Positions 7,369 through 15,795 of a stretch of 25,148 bases of DNA are shown in pieces. The notes under the pieces were generated by a model. The model was not told the origin of the DNA. It saw only the letters and a program-made list of their open reading frames with translations, and made no database searches. Numbering within the stretch: position 1 is the first letter of the stretch; each line of letters starts with the position of its first letter. The position numbers and the translations under genes are program-made. The stretch comes from JAKFWF01 sp031367505 (GTDB lineage Bacteria; Pseudomonadota; Alphaproteobacteria; Rhizobiales; Hyphomicrobiaceae), in contig JANLPY010000717.1 of NCBI GenBank assembly GCA_031367505.1, positions 1-25,148 on the forward strand, read 5' to 3'.

Positions 7369-7399
7369 TTGACCCGGCCCTTGGGACATCCCCCATAGA
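7369..7399 (+). promoter_or_regulatory. MerR-type promoter candidate for the MerR-ATPase gene
   Basis: TTGACC (7369-7374), a long 19-bp spacer, then CATAGA (7394-7399). MerR-family regulators characteristically act on promoters with 19-20 bp spacers and bind a dyad in the spacer. GGGA-ca-TCCC (7383-7392) is such a dyad. The fit suggests autoregulation; the -10 match is weak. Confidence 0.4.
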
Positions 7400-7429
7400 G
7401 GATGCGGTCAGACAGCAACGAGGTGATTC

Positions 7430-8410
7430 ATGAACCCTTCTGAAGCCGCCAAACAGCTCGGAGTTTCGGCGAAAGCGCTGCGACTCTACGAGGATCGTGG
7501 CCTTATATCTCCAAGTCGCACTGCCGCCGGATGGCGTGCCTACGGTCCAGAGGAGTTGGCGCGTGCTGCCGAAATTGTGGAGTTTCGCGCGTTAGGTCTC
7601 AGTCTCAACGAAGTGGCGCGCGTCCTCAGCGGTGACGCGCAACTGATTGAACGAATTCTAGCGGCGCATGAGGTGGCGTTGGGAGAGCGTATACACCGGT
7701 TGAATGAGAACGTTCAGAAAGTTCAACGATTGAGGTCGGAACTCAGCCGCGGCGTTATGCCTGCAGTGTCGGAAATCGCCCGATGGATGCGACCGCCTGG
7801 TGAGATCAGCATCTCATTCGATCTTCCTTGGCCATGGGGTGGCGAGCGTTTCGAGCTGCGTGACATCCGGCCGCTCAACCACATTGTCGGTCCACTCGGC
7901 AGCGGCAAGACGCGTCTGTTGATGCGATTGGCCGAGGCATTTGGTGATGCCGATTTTATCGGGATGGACCGGTTGGCAGACGGTGGCGTTAGCGTGAAGG
8001 CGAGGCTGAATGCTGATCCAGACCTAGGGTCTAGAGTTGATCGTGCCGTTGCATCGATCGTCGATTGCGGCGGTAGCGCGTCGACTACACTAGTTACATT
8101 GCTCACCAGCCTGGAGACAGAAGGTCGAGCGGTGCTCGTGATCGATATGTTGGAGCATGGCTTGGATGCGGCCAACCAAGAGGCCTTGATTACTTTTCTA
8201 CGGCGGCGTGGGCCGGCGGCGAAGCGGCTCTTCTTTACCACCCGGTCGAACGTGATCCTCGATCTTGAAGCGGTCGGCGGCGATGAAGCAATCATTACTT
8301 TGTCCGGCCAACCACAGCCCTCCAACGCGTATCGCTCCCTATTACGGGGCACCGGGTTACGAGGCTGTGGCGACATGCTTGGCATCGCCGGAAGTTCGCG
8401 CACGCACTGA
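7430..8410 (+). CDS. MerR-family regulator fused to a P-loop (ABC/AAA-like) ATPase domain
   Basis: 326 residues. Residues 1-70 form a MerR winged helix-turn-helix (SEAAKQLGVSAKALRLYEDRGL, then GWRAYGPEELARAAEI), followed by a helical linker to about 110. Instead of a ligand-binding domain, residues about 125-295 look like a P-loop ATPase: Walker A GPLGSGKT (154-161), a hydrophobic Walker-B strand AVLVIDM (234-240) followed by LEHGLD, and FFTTRSNVILD (268-278), which resembles the TTHS-type segment of OLD/SMC-like ATPases. The usual Glu after the Walker-B Asp is Met240, so hydrolysis may be weak. Start ATG 7430 follows GAGGTG. Target and signal are unknown; autoregulation is likely from the promoter shape. 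It is divergent from kdp. Confidence 0.75.
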   Translation: MNPSEAAKQLGVSAKALRLYEDRGLISPSRTAAGWRAYGPEELARAAEIVEFRALGLSLNEVARVLSGDAQLIERILAAHEVALGERIHRLNENVQKVQRLRSELSRGVMPAVSEIARWMRPPGEISISFDLPWPWGGERFELRDIRPLNHIVGPLGSGKTRLLMRLAEAFGDADFIGMDRLADGGVSVKARLNADPDLGSRVDRAVASIVDCGGSASTTLVTLLTSLETEGRAVLVIDMLEHGLDAANQEALITFLRRRGPAAKRLFFTTRSNVILDLEAVGGDEAIITLSGQPQPSNAYRSLLRGTGLRGCGDMLGIAGSSRTH

Positions 8411-8607
8411 AGGCGTGATTGCTTGGCGTCCGTGCGCATGAAGGGGGATGCAACTTGGATCAACTGACGAAGGCTCGGGAAACGCGATAACATCGTGCCA
8501 GTGCCAGGATCAATGAAGTAAAGGTTGGCAAACCTAAGCTATCCCGAGGGAGGCTGAGGCTATAGCCTGCTTGTGGGCAGCAACCATCTTCATTGAGGGC
8601 AAAATAT

Positions 8608-9891
8608 TTGCGGTATCCATCCTACCCCGATCCCTGCGGCTGGAACGACATGCTACCGCCGCGCATTGCGAAATCTTCTGCCGTTGGTGAGATCACTGCC
8701 AAATATGCGATTGTCGGCGCAGGGTTCACTGGGCTCGCGGCGGCCCGGCGATTGTCCGAACTCGATCCCACGGCCGACATCGTCGTGCTTGAAGCCACGA
8801 CTGTCGGTGAAGGCTCTTCGGCGCGCAATTCCGGCTTCATCAGTCCGAGTGACATCACCGGCGGACTAGGACAAGGCGAGATCGACCAAGCCGAAGCGCG
8901 CAACCGTTACGGCACCGAGGGGTTCGATTGGCTTGTCGCATTGATCGAGCGCTACGGCATCGATTGCGATTTGCATCGCAGCGGCAGGATCAAAGCGGCG
9001 GCGACTGAAAACGGCGAGAAGTCCGTCCGGGCCTCGCTCGATGTCGTGCGGACACTGAATATTCCGCACATGATGCTCGACCGCGACTTGATGCGAGAAC
9101 GGATCGGCACCAGCTATTATCGTTGCGGTCTGTTCACTGAAGAAGGCTACCTCGTGCAGCCGGCGTCCCTCATCAGGGGGCTTGCCGACGCGCTGCCAGC
9201 CAACGTGCTCCTGTTCGAAGGCTCACCGGTGCGTGAGCTGGAAAAGGCGGAAAAGTGGCGTCTGCATACCGCTGATGCATGTATCACCGCAGACTATGTG
9301 ATCATGGCGGCCAACGCTTCGATCAAGAATTTCGGGTATCTGCGCGACCGGTTGGTTACGATCTACACTTATGCTGCGATTACCCGATCGATGGCGCCAG
9401 CCGACGCCGCAAGGCTTGGCTCAATGGCTTCATGGGGACTGTTGTCGGCGCATCGGCTGGGAACCACGGTACGGCGCGTTGGTGCCGATCGTCTGATGGT
9501 GCGCTCGCTTTGTTCCTACGAGCGCGGCATGGCGTCCGAACGCGCCCATAGCGCCCTGCTCACGCGATTTCGCAGACGTTACCCCGATCTGGCGCACGTT
9601 GACTTCGAATATGCCTGGGGAGGAACGACGGCACTGACGATGAACGGCGCGCCGTTCTGGGGCCGCATCGACGATCAGCTTTTTGCGTCGGCCGGTTGCA
9701 ATGGCGCAGGCGTCGTCAAGGGCACGGTCCTCGGCAAAAAACTGGCCGAGCACATCGTCGGGCAACCCGTCGAAGCCGACCTAGCGCGTGCTTACGGAAC
9801 GCCAAATTGGATCGCGCCAGAACCATTCCGGTCGCTGGGTTTTCACGTTGTGTCCACTTTCGAGCGGCGCAAAGCTGGACTTGAGAGTTAG
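8608..9891 (+). CDS. FAD-dependent oxidoreductase of the DAO (D-amino-acid oxidase/OrdL) family
   Basis: About 427 residues. The dinucleotide-binding motif AIVGAGFTGLAAARRL near the N terminus is followed by VVLEATTVGEGSSARNSGF, the hallmark of OrdL/PuuB-like amine or amino-acid oxidases. The C-terminal WGGTTALTMNGAPFWG and SAGCNGAGVVKGTVLGKKLAEHI blocks complete the FAD site. Such enzymes oxidise a C-N bond of an amino acid or amine with FAD. The N-terminal KYLRYPSYPDPCGWN segment precedes the first ATG (8650) and looks genuine, so a TTG start is chosen: TTG 8608 has GAGGG upstream, and TTG 8593 is the alternative. It is followed by a LysR gene in the same direction. The substrate is unknown. 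Confidence 0.75.
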   Translation: MRYPSYPDPCGWNDMLPPRIAKSSAVGEITAKYAIVGAGFTGLAAARRLSELDPTADIVVLEATTVGEGSSARNSGFISPSDITGGLGQGEIDQAEARNRYGTEGFDWLVALIERYGIDCDLHRSGRIKAAATENGEKSVRASLDVVRTLNIPHMMLDRDLMRERIGTSYYRCGLFTEEGYLVQPASLIRGLADALPANVLLFEGSPVRELEKAEKWRLHTADACITADYVIMAANASIKNFGYLRDRLVTIYTYAAITRSMAPADAARLGSMASWGLLSAHRLGTTVRRVGADRLMVRSLCSYERGMASERAHSALLTRFRRRYPDLAHVDFEYAWGGTTALTMNGAPFWGRIDDQLFASAGCNGAGVVKGTVLGKKLAEHIVGQPVEADLARAYGTPNWIAPEPFRSLGFHVVSTFERRKAGLES

Positions 9892-10028
9892 CGCTCTGAT
9901 TTCGCGGTTTGGTGATTGGCAGCAACGGGTGTTCTGTCGGCGTGGACGCCCGCCTCAAACAATCTAATACTTGTAAAACCGGATTTCGAATAGGCTCGCG
10001 GCTCGATCGAAGTAACACCCTCAAGCTC

Positions 10029-10970
10029 ATGCTGACCCTGCGTCAAATCGAAGTTATCCGGGCGATCATGGTGACCGGCACGGTCGGCGGTGCCGCGCGC
10101 CTGCTGAACGTGTCGTCGCCTGGCATAAGCCGCGTCATGAAGCACGCGGAAAGCGTGCTCGGCATGAAGTTGTTCAGCCGCAAGGCCGGCCGTTACATGC
10201 CGACGCGCGAGGCCCACGATATCTTCGCTCAGATCAACGGCGTGTACGAAAAAGTCGAAGACCTTGGATATGTAATCAAGCGCCTTAAACGTGGCGCTGG
10301 TTCTGAATTGAAGATCGGATCGGTGCCAAGCATTTCGACCGTTATGGTGCCCCGCGCGATCGGCGACATTCAGCGCCAGTTCCCCGGATTGATCGTCGAG
10401 ATCGATGTGCTCAAGCTCGAAGAGGCCATCGACTACCTTCTGCTCGGCAAAGGCGAGGCCGTGGCGATGAGCTACAAGCTTGATCATCCACTCCTGACCT
10501 TCGAGCCGCTCGCCACGGGCCGGCTGAAATGCATCGTGCCGGTCGCCCACGTGCTCGCAAATCGGACGCATATTTCCGCCCGCGAAATCGTCAAACATCC
10601 GCTTATTGGCATTGATCCGAACGATCCTTACGGGCGGATCATGGCTGGCATTTTCAACAGAAACTCGTTGCAATACGATCTGAAAATACGCGCGCGATTT
10701 GGCTCAACCGTTTGCGCTCTGGTGACCAACGGACTGGGTATCGGCGTGATCGATGAGTTCACTCTGGCTGGCAACAACTGGCCGGGATTATCGATCCTTG
10801 AGATCGAGGAGAAAACCGCTTTCGACACCTTTGTCGCTTATCGCAAGGATGCAACGCTTTCCAACGCATGCGAGCGATTTATCGTGGCGCTACGTGGGCA
10901 CATGCACAGTGGCGCGAAGGCGGTATCCGAGCTGCCGGCTCCCGCGCGCCGTCTGAAAAAAGTAACCTGA
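10029..10970 (+). CDS. LysR-family transcriptional regulator
   Basis: 313 residues from ATG 10029. The N terminus MLTLRQIEVIRAIMVTGTV, then AARLLNVSSPGISRVMKHAE, is a standard LysR winged helix-turn-helix. Residues about 90-295 form a periplasmic-binding-protein-like effector domain (LKIGSVPSIST, VTNGLGIGVIDEFTLAG). The longer frame from 9909 gives non-conserved sequence and is rejected. The gene lies between the FAD oxidoreductase and the transporter/catabolic operon, all in one direction, so it could control either or both. No clear T-N11-A box was fixed in the 155 bp before the ABC binding-protein gene. The effector is probably an intermediate of the pathway (inference). Confidence 0.85.
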   Translation: MLTLRQIEVIRAIMVTGTVGGAARLLNVSSPGISRVMKHAESVLGMKLFSRKAGRYMPTREAHDIFAQINGVYEKVEDLGYVIKRLKRGAGSELKIGSVPSISTVMVPRAIGDIQRQFPGLIVEIDVLKLEEAIDYLLLGKGEAVAMSYKLDHPLLTFEPLATGRLKCIVPVAHVLANRTHISAREIVKHPLIGIDPNDPYGRIMAGIFNRNSLQYDLKIRARFGSTVCALVTNGLGIGVIDEFTLAGNNWPGLSILEIEEKTAFDTFVAYRKDATLSNACERFIVALRGHMHSGAKAVSELPAPARRLKKVT

Positions 10971-11125
10971 GATTAAGTTCATCGTCGGTTTTGGTCATTG
11001 ACGGTACATCGTTGCTGAGCCAGGAGTGATCCACCGGTCATGCGCGCAGACACACGAGCCGTAACCTCAATCGGCCCAAAGCGCTGCTACCCGGCAAAAT
11101 GGAAACTGGTCCAAGGGAAACGCGC

Positions 11126-12268
11126 ATGTATCGTACTTTATCATTAGCTGTGCTGGCAGCCGCGGGATTGAGCGTCGCGCTCCCCGCATCCGCGCAAGAC
11201 ACGATCAAGATCCCGAACATCATCGAGCTTTCGGGTGCCGGCGCTACGGTTGGCAAGAACTGGCAGAACGGCTCGCAAATGGCCGTCGACGAGATCAATG
11301 CAAAGGGCGGAATTCTGGGCAAGAAAATCCAGCTTGAATTCGTCGATACTGGCTCCGACCCGGGTAAAGCCCGCGCCGGTGTTCAACGTGCAATCGACGA
11401 AAAGCCAATTGCAATTTTTGGCCCGATCTATTCTGGCAGCGTCAGCGCCACGCTGAAGATGACCGCCGAGGCCGAGATCCCGCAAATCATCGGTGGCGAA
11501 GCGGCACCACTGACGGCGCAAGGCTCCAAGTACATTTTCCGCACGTCCTTTGGCCAAAACGTCTCAATGCCGAAGATCGCGAATTACATTCGTGACGACG
11601 TGAAGGCCAAGACGATCGCCGTTGTCTACGTCAACAACGACTTCGGCAAGGGTGGCCGTAATGCCATCATGAAGGAGCTCGAGAGCCGCAACATCAAAGT
11701 CGTGGCTGACATCTCGACCGAAGCCGGTCAGGCCGATTTCGCCGCCGACGTTGTCAAGGTGAAGGGTGCCAACCCGGACGCGGTGTTCATCTACACCAAT
11801 GAAGAAGAGAGCGCGCGCTTCCTGATCGAAGCCAAGAAGCAGGGCATCGACAAGCCGCTGATCGGTGAGACGACGTTGCTCGGCCAGAAGGTCATCGACC
11901 TTGCCAAGGATGCAGCGAACGGGGTCAAGGGGCACGTCGGCCTGACCGTTGATGCCGATATCCCCCTGGTCAAGGAATTCGCCAAGAAGTTCGAAGCAAA
12001 GTACAATTACAAATCCGATCACAACGGCATGAAGGGCTATATCGCGCCGTACATGTTGAAAGCCGCCGCCGAAAAGGCCGGCAAGCTCGACGGCAAGGCG
12101 ATTGCCGCGGCACTCCACGGCTTGACGATCAGCCCTGAGAAGGAGCCAGGCATCCTGATCGAAGGCACCTGGGATGATACCGGCGAAATTGATCGCATTT
12201 CGTTCCTTGCCGAGATCAAAGGTGGCCAGCAGGTGATCACCAAGACCCTGCCGAAGCTAAAACCGTAA
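11126..12268 (+). CDS. Branched-chain-amino-acid-type ABC transporter substrate-binding protein
   Basis: 380 residues. Start ATG 11126 is chosen over 11099 because AAGGGAAA lies upstream and the protein then opens with a proper signal peptide (MYRTLSLAVLAAAG, ending PASAQ). The mature part begins DTIKIPNIIELSGAGATVGKNW, typical of LivJ-like type I periplasmic binding proteins, with VDEINAKGGILGKKIQLEF and GPIYSGSVSAT further on. It binds the substrate in the periplasm and delivers it to the LivHM channel encoded next. A strong terminator hairpin follows. Family members bind amino acids, aromatic acids and other carboxylates, so the ligand cannot be told. Confidence 0.9.
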   Translation: MYRTLSLAVLAAAGLSVALPASAQDTIKIPNIIELSGAGATVGKNWQNGSQMAVDEINAKGGILGKKIQLEFVDTGSDPGKARAGVQRAIDEKPIAIFGPIYSGSVSATLKMTAEAEIPQIIGGEAAPLTAQGSKYIFRTSFGQNVSMPKIANYIRDDVKAKTIAVVYVNNDFGKGGRNAIMKELESRNIKVVADISTEAGQADFAADVVKVKGANPDAVFIYTNEEESARFLIEAKKQGIDKPLIGETTLLGQKVIDLAKDAANGVKGHVGLTVDADIPLVKEFAKKFEAKYNYKSDHNGMKGYIAPYMLKAAAEKAGKLDGKAIAAALHGLTISPEKEPGILIEGTWDDTGEIDRISFLAEIKGGQQVITKTLPKLKP

Positions 12269-12280
12269 TAAGTGAGGGAG

Positions 12281-12316
12281 GCCCGTCGGCTCCGGGGGGA
12301 GCCGACGGGCAATTTT
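12281..12316 (+). terminator. Strong hairpin terminator/attenuator after the ABC binding-protein gene
   Basis: A perfect 13-bp GC-rich inverted repeat (arms 12281-12293 and 12298-12310, loop GGGG) is followed by AATTTT. It lies between the binding-protein gene and livH. Partial termination here would give more binding protein than membrane components, a common arrangement in ABC importers. Confidence 0.8.
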
Positions 12317-12339
12317 ATCGAGCCAGCGTTCATACTGCC

Positions 12340-12363
12340 CGCAAGCGGATCAGCCGGCTTGCG
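12340..12363 (+). other. Second hairpin between the binding-protein gene and livH
   Basis: CGCAAGC (12340-12346) and GCTTGCG (12357-12363) form a 7-bp stem with a 10-nt loop and no T-run, so it is not a classic terminator. It may stabilise mRNA ends after processing. The livH start is 28 nt downstream. Confidence 0.35.
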
Positions 12364-12390
12364 ACTCCAAGCGCTCATGGAGCTCCGGAA

Positions 12391-13269
12391 ATGTCCGACT
12401 TTCTACAACTTGTCATCGCTGGCCTAGCAACAGGTGCCATTTACGCGCTAGCTGCGATCGGCTTCACACTGCTTTGGCAAACGTCGCAAACGATCAATTT
12501 CGCCCAGGGCGAGTTTGTCATGCTGCCAGCATTCTTTGCGCTCGCAGCCATGAAGTGGTGGGGCGTACCTTTCTTCGTCGCAGCGCCGTTGGCGATAATA
12601 CTGGCGCTGATCGTGCTCGGCGTAATGTTCAAAGGAATTATCGTCAATCCGCTGATCAAGCAGGGCGTTCTACCGATGGTCATCTCGACCATCGCGCTGG
12701 CGATCTTCCTCAAGGAAGGTGTGAAGGACATTTACAGCGCCGAAGCGCAACCGTTCCCAACCATCCTACCCGACATTCTGTACTCGATTGGTGGTGTGAA
12801 AGTATCGCTGGCGCAAATCGGCGTGCTGGTCGTCGCGCTTTCGACAATTCTGACGTTGAGCTGGTTCCTAGCCGGGACCCGTACCGGCCGGCAGATGCAG
12901 GCGACCGCGCAGAACCCAACCGTCGCCCGGATCCTTGGCGTCGATGTCGAACGCATGGTGCTCTACACCTTTCTGATCAATGCGGGCCTGGCCGCCGTCG
13001 CCTCGCTGCTGATCTCGCCGATCTACCTTGCCAAGTTCTCCAACGGCGAAACGCTAGGATTGGTTGCCTTCGTCGCAGCGATCGTCGGCGGCTTCAACCA
13101 AGTTCGTGGCGCCATCGTCGGCGGCCTGATCGTTGGCGTGATCGACAACCTCGCGGCAGCCTACGTCTCGACCTCCTACCGCCAAGCAGTGCCACTGGCC
13201 CTGCTCGTTCTAATCATCCTGTTCCGGCCGCAAGGATTACTTGGCCGTAAAGAGGAGCGCGCAATATGA
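12391..13269 (+). CDS. livH: LivH-type ABC transporter permease
   Basis: 292 residues, a multi-pass inner-membrane protein of the branched-chain amino acid permease family. It begins MSDFLQLVIAGLATGAIYALAAIGFTLLWQ with the family's NFAQGEFVML motif, and has the cytoplasmic AQNPTVARILGVDVERMV loop that contacts the ATPases and the late FSNGETLGLVAFVAAIVGGF block. It forms the channel with LivM. It starts after GGAG (12379-12382) and overlaps livM by 4 nt (ATGA). Confidence 0.93.
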   Translation: MSDFLQLVIAGLATGAIYALAAIGFTLLWQTSQTINFAQGEFVMLPAFFALAAMKWWGVPFFVAAPLAIILALIVLGVMFKGIIVNPLIKQGVLPMVISTIALAIFLKEGVKDIYSAEAQPFPTILPDILYSIGGVKVSLAQIGVLVVALSTILTLSWFLAGTRTGRQMQATAQNPTVARILGVDVERMVLYTFLINAGLAAVASLLISPIYLAKFSNGETLGLVAFVAAIVGGFNQVRGAIVGGLIVGVIDNLAAAYVSTSYRQAVPLALLVLIILFRPQGLLGRKEERAI

Positions 13270-14279
13270 GCCTCTCCACCTTAAGGGTTCCACTGCTGAT
13301 CGTTGCCGCCCTGGCCTTCATTTTATTGCCGGCGGATTTGACCGGCTTCGGCATTCCCTGGCCCGGCCTCAAGCGCTACGGCATGTTCATCTTGTCGCTG
13401 TGGCTTGTGACGTCGATCGCTGCCATGGGCGTCAACCTGATCATGGGCTACGCTGGACAAGAGACGTTGGCGCAGGCAGCTTTCCTCGGGATCGGCGCCT
13501 ACACGACAGCAATCCTGACTAAGGCTGGCGTGCCGTTCGGTGTGGCATTTGCCGTGTCCGGCATCGCCTCGTTCCTAATCGGCATTGTGTTGGGCTTCCC
13601 TGCACTTCGTGTGCAAAAACACTATCTCGCCTTCGTGACGCTCGCCTTTTCGGTGTTCGTGTGGCTGGTGATCCGCAATGAGGAGTGGTTGACCGGCGGC
13701 GTTTCCGGCATCCAAGACGTTGCCCGCCCCTCGTTGTTCGGCCTCAGCCTGAAACCAGCACTCTATTATTATTGGTTCATCTGCGCGATCACGGCTGTGC
13801 TAGCCGCGGCAATGTGGTGGATCATCCGCAGCCCGTGGGGACGCGCGTTCACTGCGCTCAGGGAAAACGCGATCCGCGCCGAAAGCCTCGGCATCGACGT
13901 GCGCGGCTACAAGCTGTTGGCATTTGCAATCGGCTCGGCGTATGGCGGTTTTGCTGGTTCGCTCTACGCGCCATTGGTCGAATTTATCGATCCTGCACCA
14001 TTCTCACTCGCCCCATCGCTTCTGTATCTGCTGATGGTAATGCTGGGCGGCATGGGCACGTTGCTCGGTCCATTCATCGGTGCCGGCGTGGCGGTCCTGT
14101 TTCCCGAATGGTTACGGTTCGCCGAGGGTTTGGCACCAATCATCTTCGCTTTGATCGTCATGGTCATGGTGGCCCTTTGCCCGACCGGCATCGTCGGTCT
14201 GTTTGAGCGCATCTTCGTAAAAAAACGACGGCCGCATGCGGATGACAAAGGCCCCGTGCTCGGCGAGGTGAAATCATGA
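13266..14279 (+). CDS. livM: LivM-type ABC transporter permease
   Basis: 337 residues and about ten hydrophobic segments. Typical marks are NLIMGYAGQETLAQAAFLGIGAYT, RVQKHYLAFVTLAF, GGVSGIQ and the coupling loop SPWGRAFTALRENAIRAESLGIDV. It is the second permease subunit of the importer. It overlaps both livH and livG by 4 nt, showing tight translational coupling. Confidence 0.93.
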   Translation: MSLSTLRVPLLIVAALAFILLPADLTGFGIPWPGLKRYGMFILSLWLVTSIAAMGVNLIMGYAGQETLAQAAFLGIGAYTTAILTKAGVPFGVAFAVSGIASFLIGIVLGFPALRVQKHYLAFVTLAFSVFVWLVIRNEEWLTGGVSGIQDVARPSLFGLSLKPALYYYWFICAITAVLAAAMWWIIRSPWGRAFTALRENAIRAESLGIDVRGYKLLAFAIGSAYGGFAGSLYAPLVEFIDPAPFSLAPSLLYLLMVMLGGMGTLLGPFIGAGVAVLFPEWLRFAEGLAPIIFALIVMVMVALCPTGIVGLFERIFVKKRRPHADDKGPVLGEVKS

Positions 14280-15031
14280 GCACTCCCAGCGATAATGTTT
14301 TATCGGTTCGCAACGTCGCCAAGTCGTTCGGCGGCGTGCAGGCGGTACGCGGTGTCTCGTTCGATGTCCGTCCAGGCGAAATCTTAGGGCTGATCGGGCC
14401 AAACGGCTCCGGCAAGTCGACGCTCTTCAATTGCATCCTCGGGCAGCTCTTGCCAACCACCGGCGAGGTGCATGTCGATGGCCGGAACGTCACCGGACTG
14501 CGCCCCTCGCAACTCAATCGATTAGGAATCGGGCGCACATTTCAGTTGCTGCAAGTGTTCCCGCAATTGACGGTGACCGAGAACCTCATTCTCGCGGGCC
14601 AAGAACACAAAGGCTCACGGCTCTCTCGCCTGTTCGGGGCGTCCGACGCGGGCTTGAGCGCGGACGCCGAGCGCATGATCGACTTCTTCCGTCTTGGGCA
14701 TCTGCGGCATGAAAAAGCTGGTGGCTTATCGTACGGACAACAGAAGTTGCTCGATTGTGCGATGGCCTTCATGGCGGGCCCCCGTCTCGTGCTGCTCGAT
14801 GAGCCGGCTGGCGGCGTCAATCTATCGATGCTGGCCAATCTCAAGGAGCGATTGCAGGCGATCAACGCAGAGACAGGCGCGACCTTCGTCGTCATCGAAC
14901 ACAACATGGAATTCGTCATGTCGTTGTGCACGCGCATCATCGTGCTCGCGGAGGGCGAAATCATCGCCGAGGGATCGCCCGAAACGGTGCGGCGCGATCC
15001 CAGGGTCATCGAAGCATATCTCGGGCATTGA
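14276..15031 (+). CDS. livG: LivG-type ABC transporter ATPase
   Basis: 251 residues. Walker A GPNGSGKST, Q-loop region GIGRTFQLLQVFPQLTV, signature LSYGQQK, Walker B LVLLDEPAGGVN and the H-loop VIEHNMEFV are all present. It energises the LivHM permease together with the next gene. It ends 11 nt before livF starts. A BCA_ABC_TP-type C terminus (GSPETVRRDPRVIEAYLG) is present. Confidence 0.94.
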   Translation: MSTPSDNVLSVRNVAKSFGGVQAVRGVSFDVRPGEILGLIGPNGSGKSTLFNCILGQLLPTTGEVHVDGRNVTGLRPSQLNRLGIGRTFQLLQVFPQLTVTENLILAGQEHKGSRLSRLFGASDAGLSADAERMIDFFRLGHLRHEKAGGLSYGQQKLLDCAMAFMAGPRLVLLDEPAGGVNLSMLANLKERLQAINAETGATFVVIEHNMEFVMSLCTRIIVLAEGEIIAEGSPETVRRDPRVIEAYLGH

Positions 15032-15042
15032 GGGCACAGGCG

Positions 15043-15795
15043 ATGTCGGGCGATTTCATTCTGACGCTGCAAGACGTTGTCGCCGGTTACGGCAAGATGA
15101 CGATTTTGAATGGCACGACCGCTGGTATCCGGCGAGCAACGATTACCACCGTGATCGGCCCGAACGGCGCCGGTAAATCGACGATGTTCAAAACGATATT
15201 CGGTCTGCTACCGGTGCGCTCGGGTAAAATAGAACTGGCTGGGCGTGACACATCGAATTTCACGCCCCGGCAAATGCTCGACGCCGGCGTTAGCTTCGTG
15301 CCGCAAGGGCGCAACATATTTCCCGAATTGACGGTGCGCCATAACCTCGAACTGGGCGGCGTGGCGCTCTCCGATCAGTCGAGTTTGCCGGCCAAAATCG
15401 ACGCCATGATGAAGCGCTTCCCAATTCTGTTGGAAAAGGCCGACACACAGGCCGGCACCCTTTCCGGCGGCCAGCAAAAATTGCTCGAGGTCGCGCGCGG
15501 CCTGTTGCTCGACCCAAAGCTCATGCTCATCGACGAACCTTCCATCGGCCTGTCACCGCTGATGGTGCAAGAGGTGTTCGGCATCTTGAAAAACTTGCGC
15601 GATAGCGGCGTCACCATCCTATTGATCGAGCAGAATGCCAAACAGGCACTTCAGCTTTCGGATTATGGGCTCGTGCTTGAACAAGGCCAAACCCGGATCG
15701 AAGATAAAGCCTCGACAATCCTCGCCGATCCACGCATTGCGCAACTGTTCCTGGGAGGCGGGCTTGCTCCGGCGGCAGGGGAGGCCAAGCGATGA
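15043..15795 (+). CDS. livF: LivF-type ABC transporter ATPase
   Basis: 250 residues from ATG 15043; a longer frame from 14926 overlaps livG and is not conserved. Walker A GPNGAGKST, VPQGRNIFPELTV, signature LSGGQQK, Walker B LMLIDEPSIGLSP and IEQNAKQAL are all as expected for LivF. It is the second ATPase of the importer. Its stop overlaps the AroE-family gene by 4 nt, which ties that enzyme to this transporter. Confidence 0.93.
   Translation: MSGDFILTLQDVVAGYGKMTILNGTTAGIRRATITTVIGPNGAGKSTMFKTIFGLLPVRSGKIELAGRDTSNFTPRQMLDAGVSFVPQGRNIFPELTVRHNLELGGVALSDQSSLPAKIDAMMKRFPILLEKADTQAGTLSGGQQKLLEVARGLLLDPKLMLIDEPSIGLSPLMVQEVFGILKNLRDSGVTILLIEQNAKQALQLSDYGLVLEQGQTRIEDKASTILADPRIAQLFLGGGLAPAAGEAKR

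Larger units (their letters stand above)
7115..7429. other. Divergent intergenic region between kdp and the MerR-type gene
   Basis: 315 bp without a gene. It must hold the kdp promoter (reading left) and the promoter of the MerR-ATPase gene (reading right). Visible elements are a TATACT -10-like hexamer on the minus strand at 7192-7197, four TCGATA words (7170, 7326, 7337, 7348), and a TTGACC element with a GGGACATCCC dyad close to the right-hand gene. Confidence 0.6.

Noticed and set aside
8398..8437. Terminator after the MerR-ATPase gene
   Set aside because: GCGCACG/CGTGCGC can pair, but across a 26-nt loop and without a following T-run.
9888..10673. 261-codon minus-strand ORF across the LysR gene
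   Set aside because: Antisense shadow; the plus-strand frame has clear LysR motifs.
10971..11125. LysR operator before the ABC binding-protein gene
   Set aside because: CGTC/GACG words and a TTGACG at 10998-11003 are present, but no clean T-N11-A dyad or matching -10 element could be fixed.
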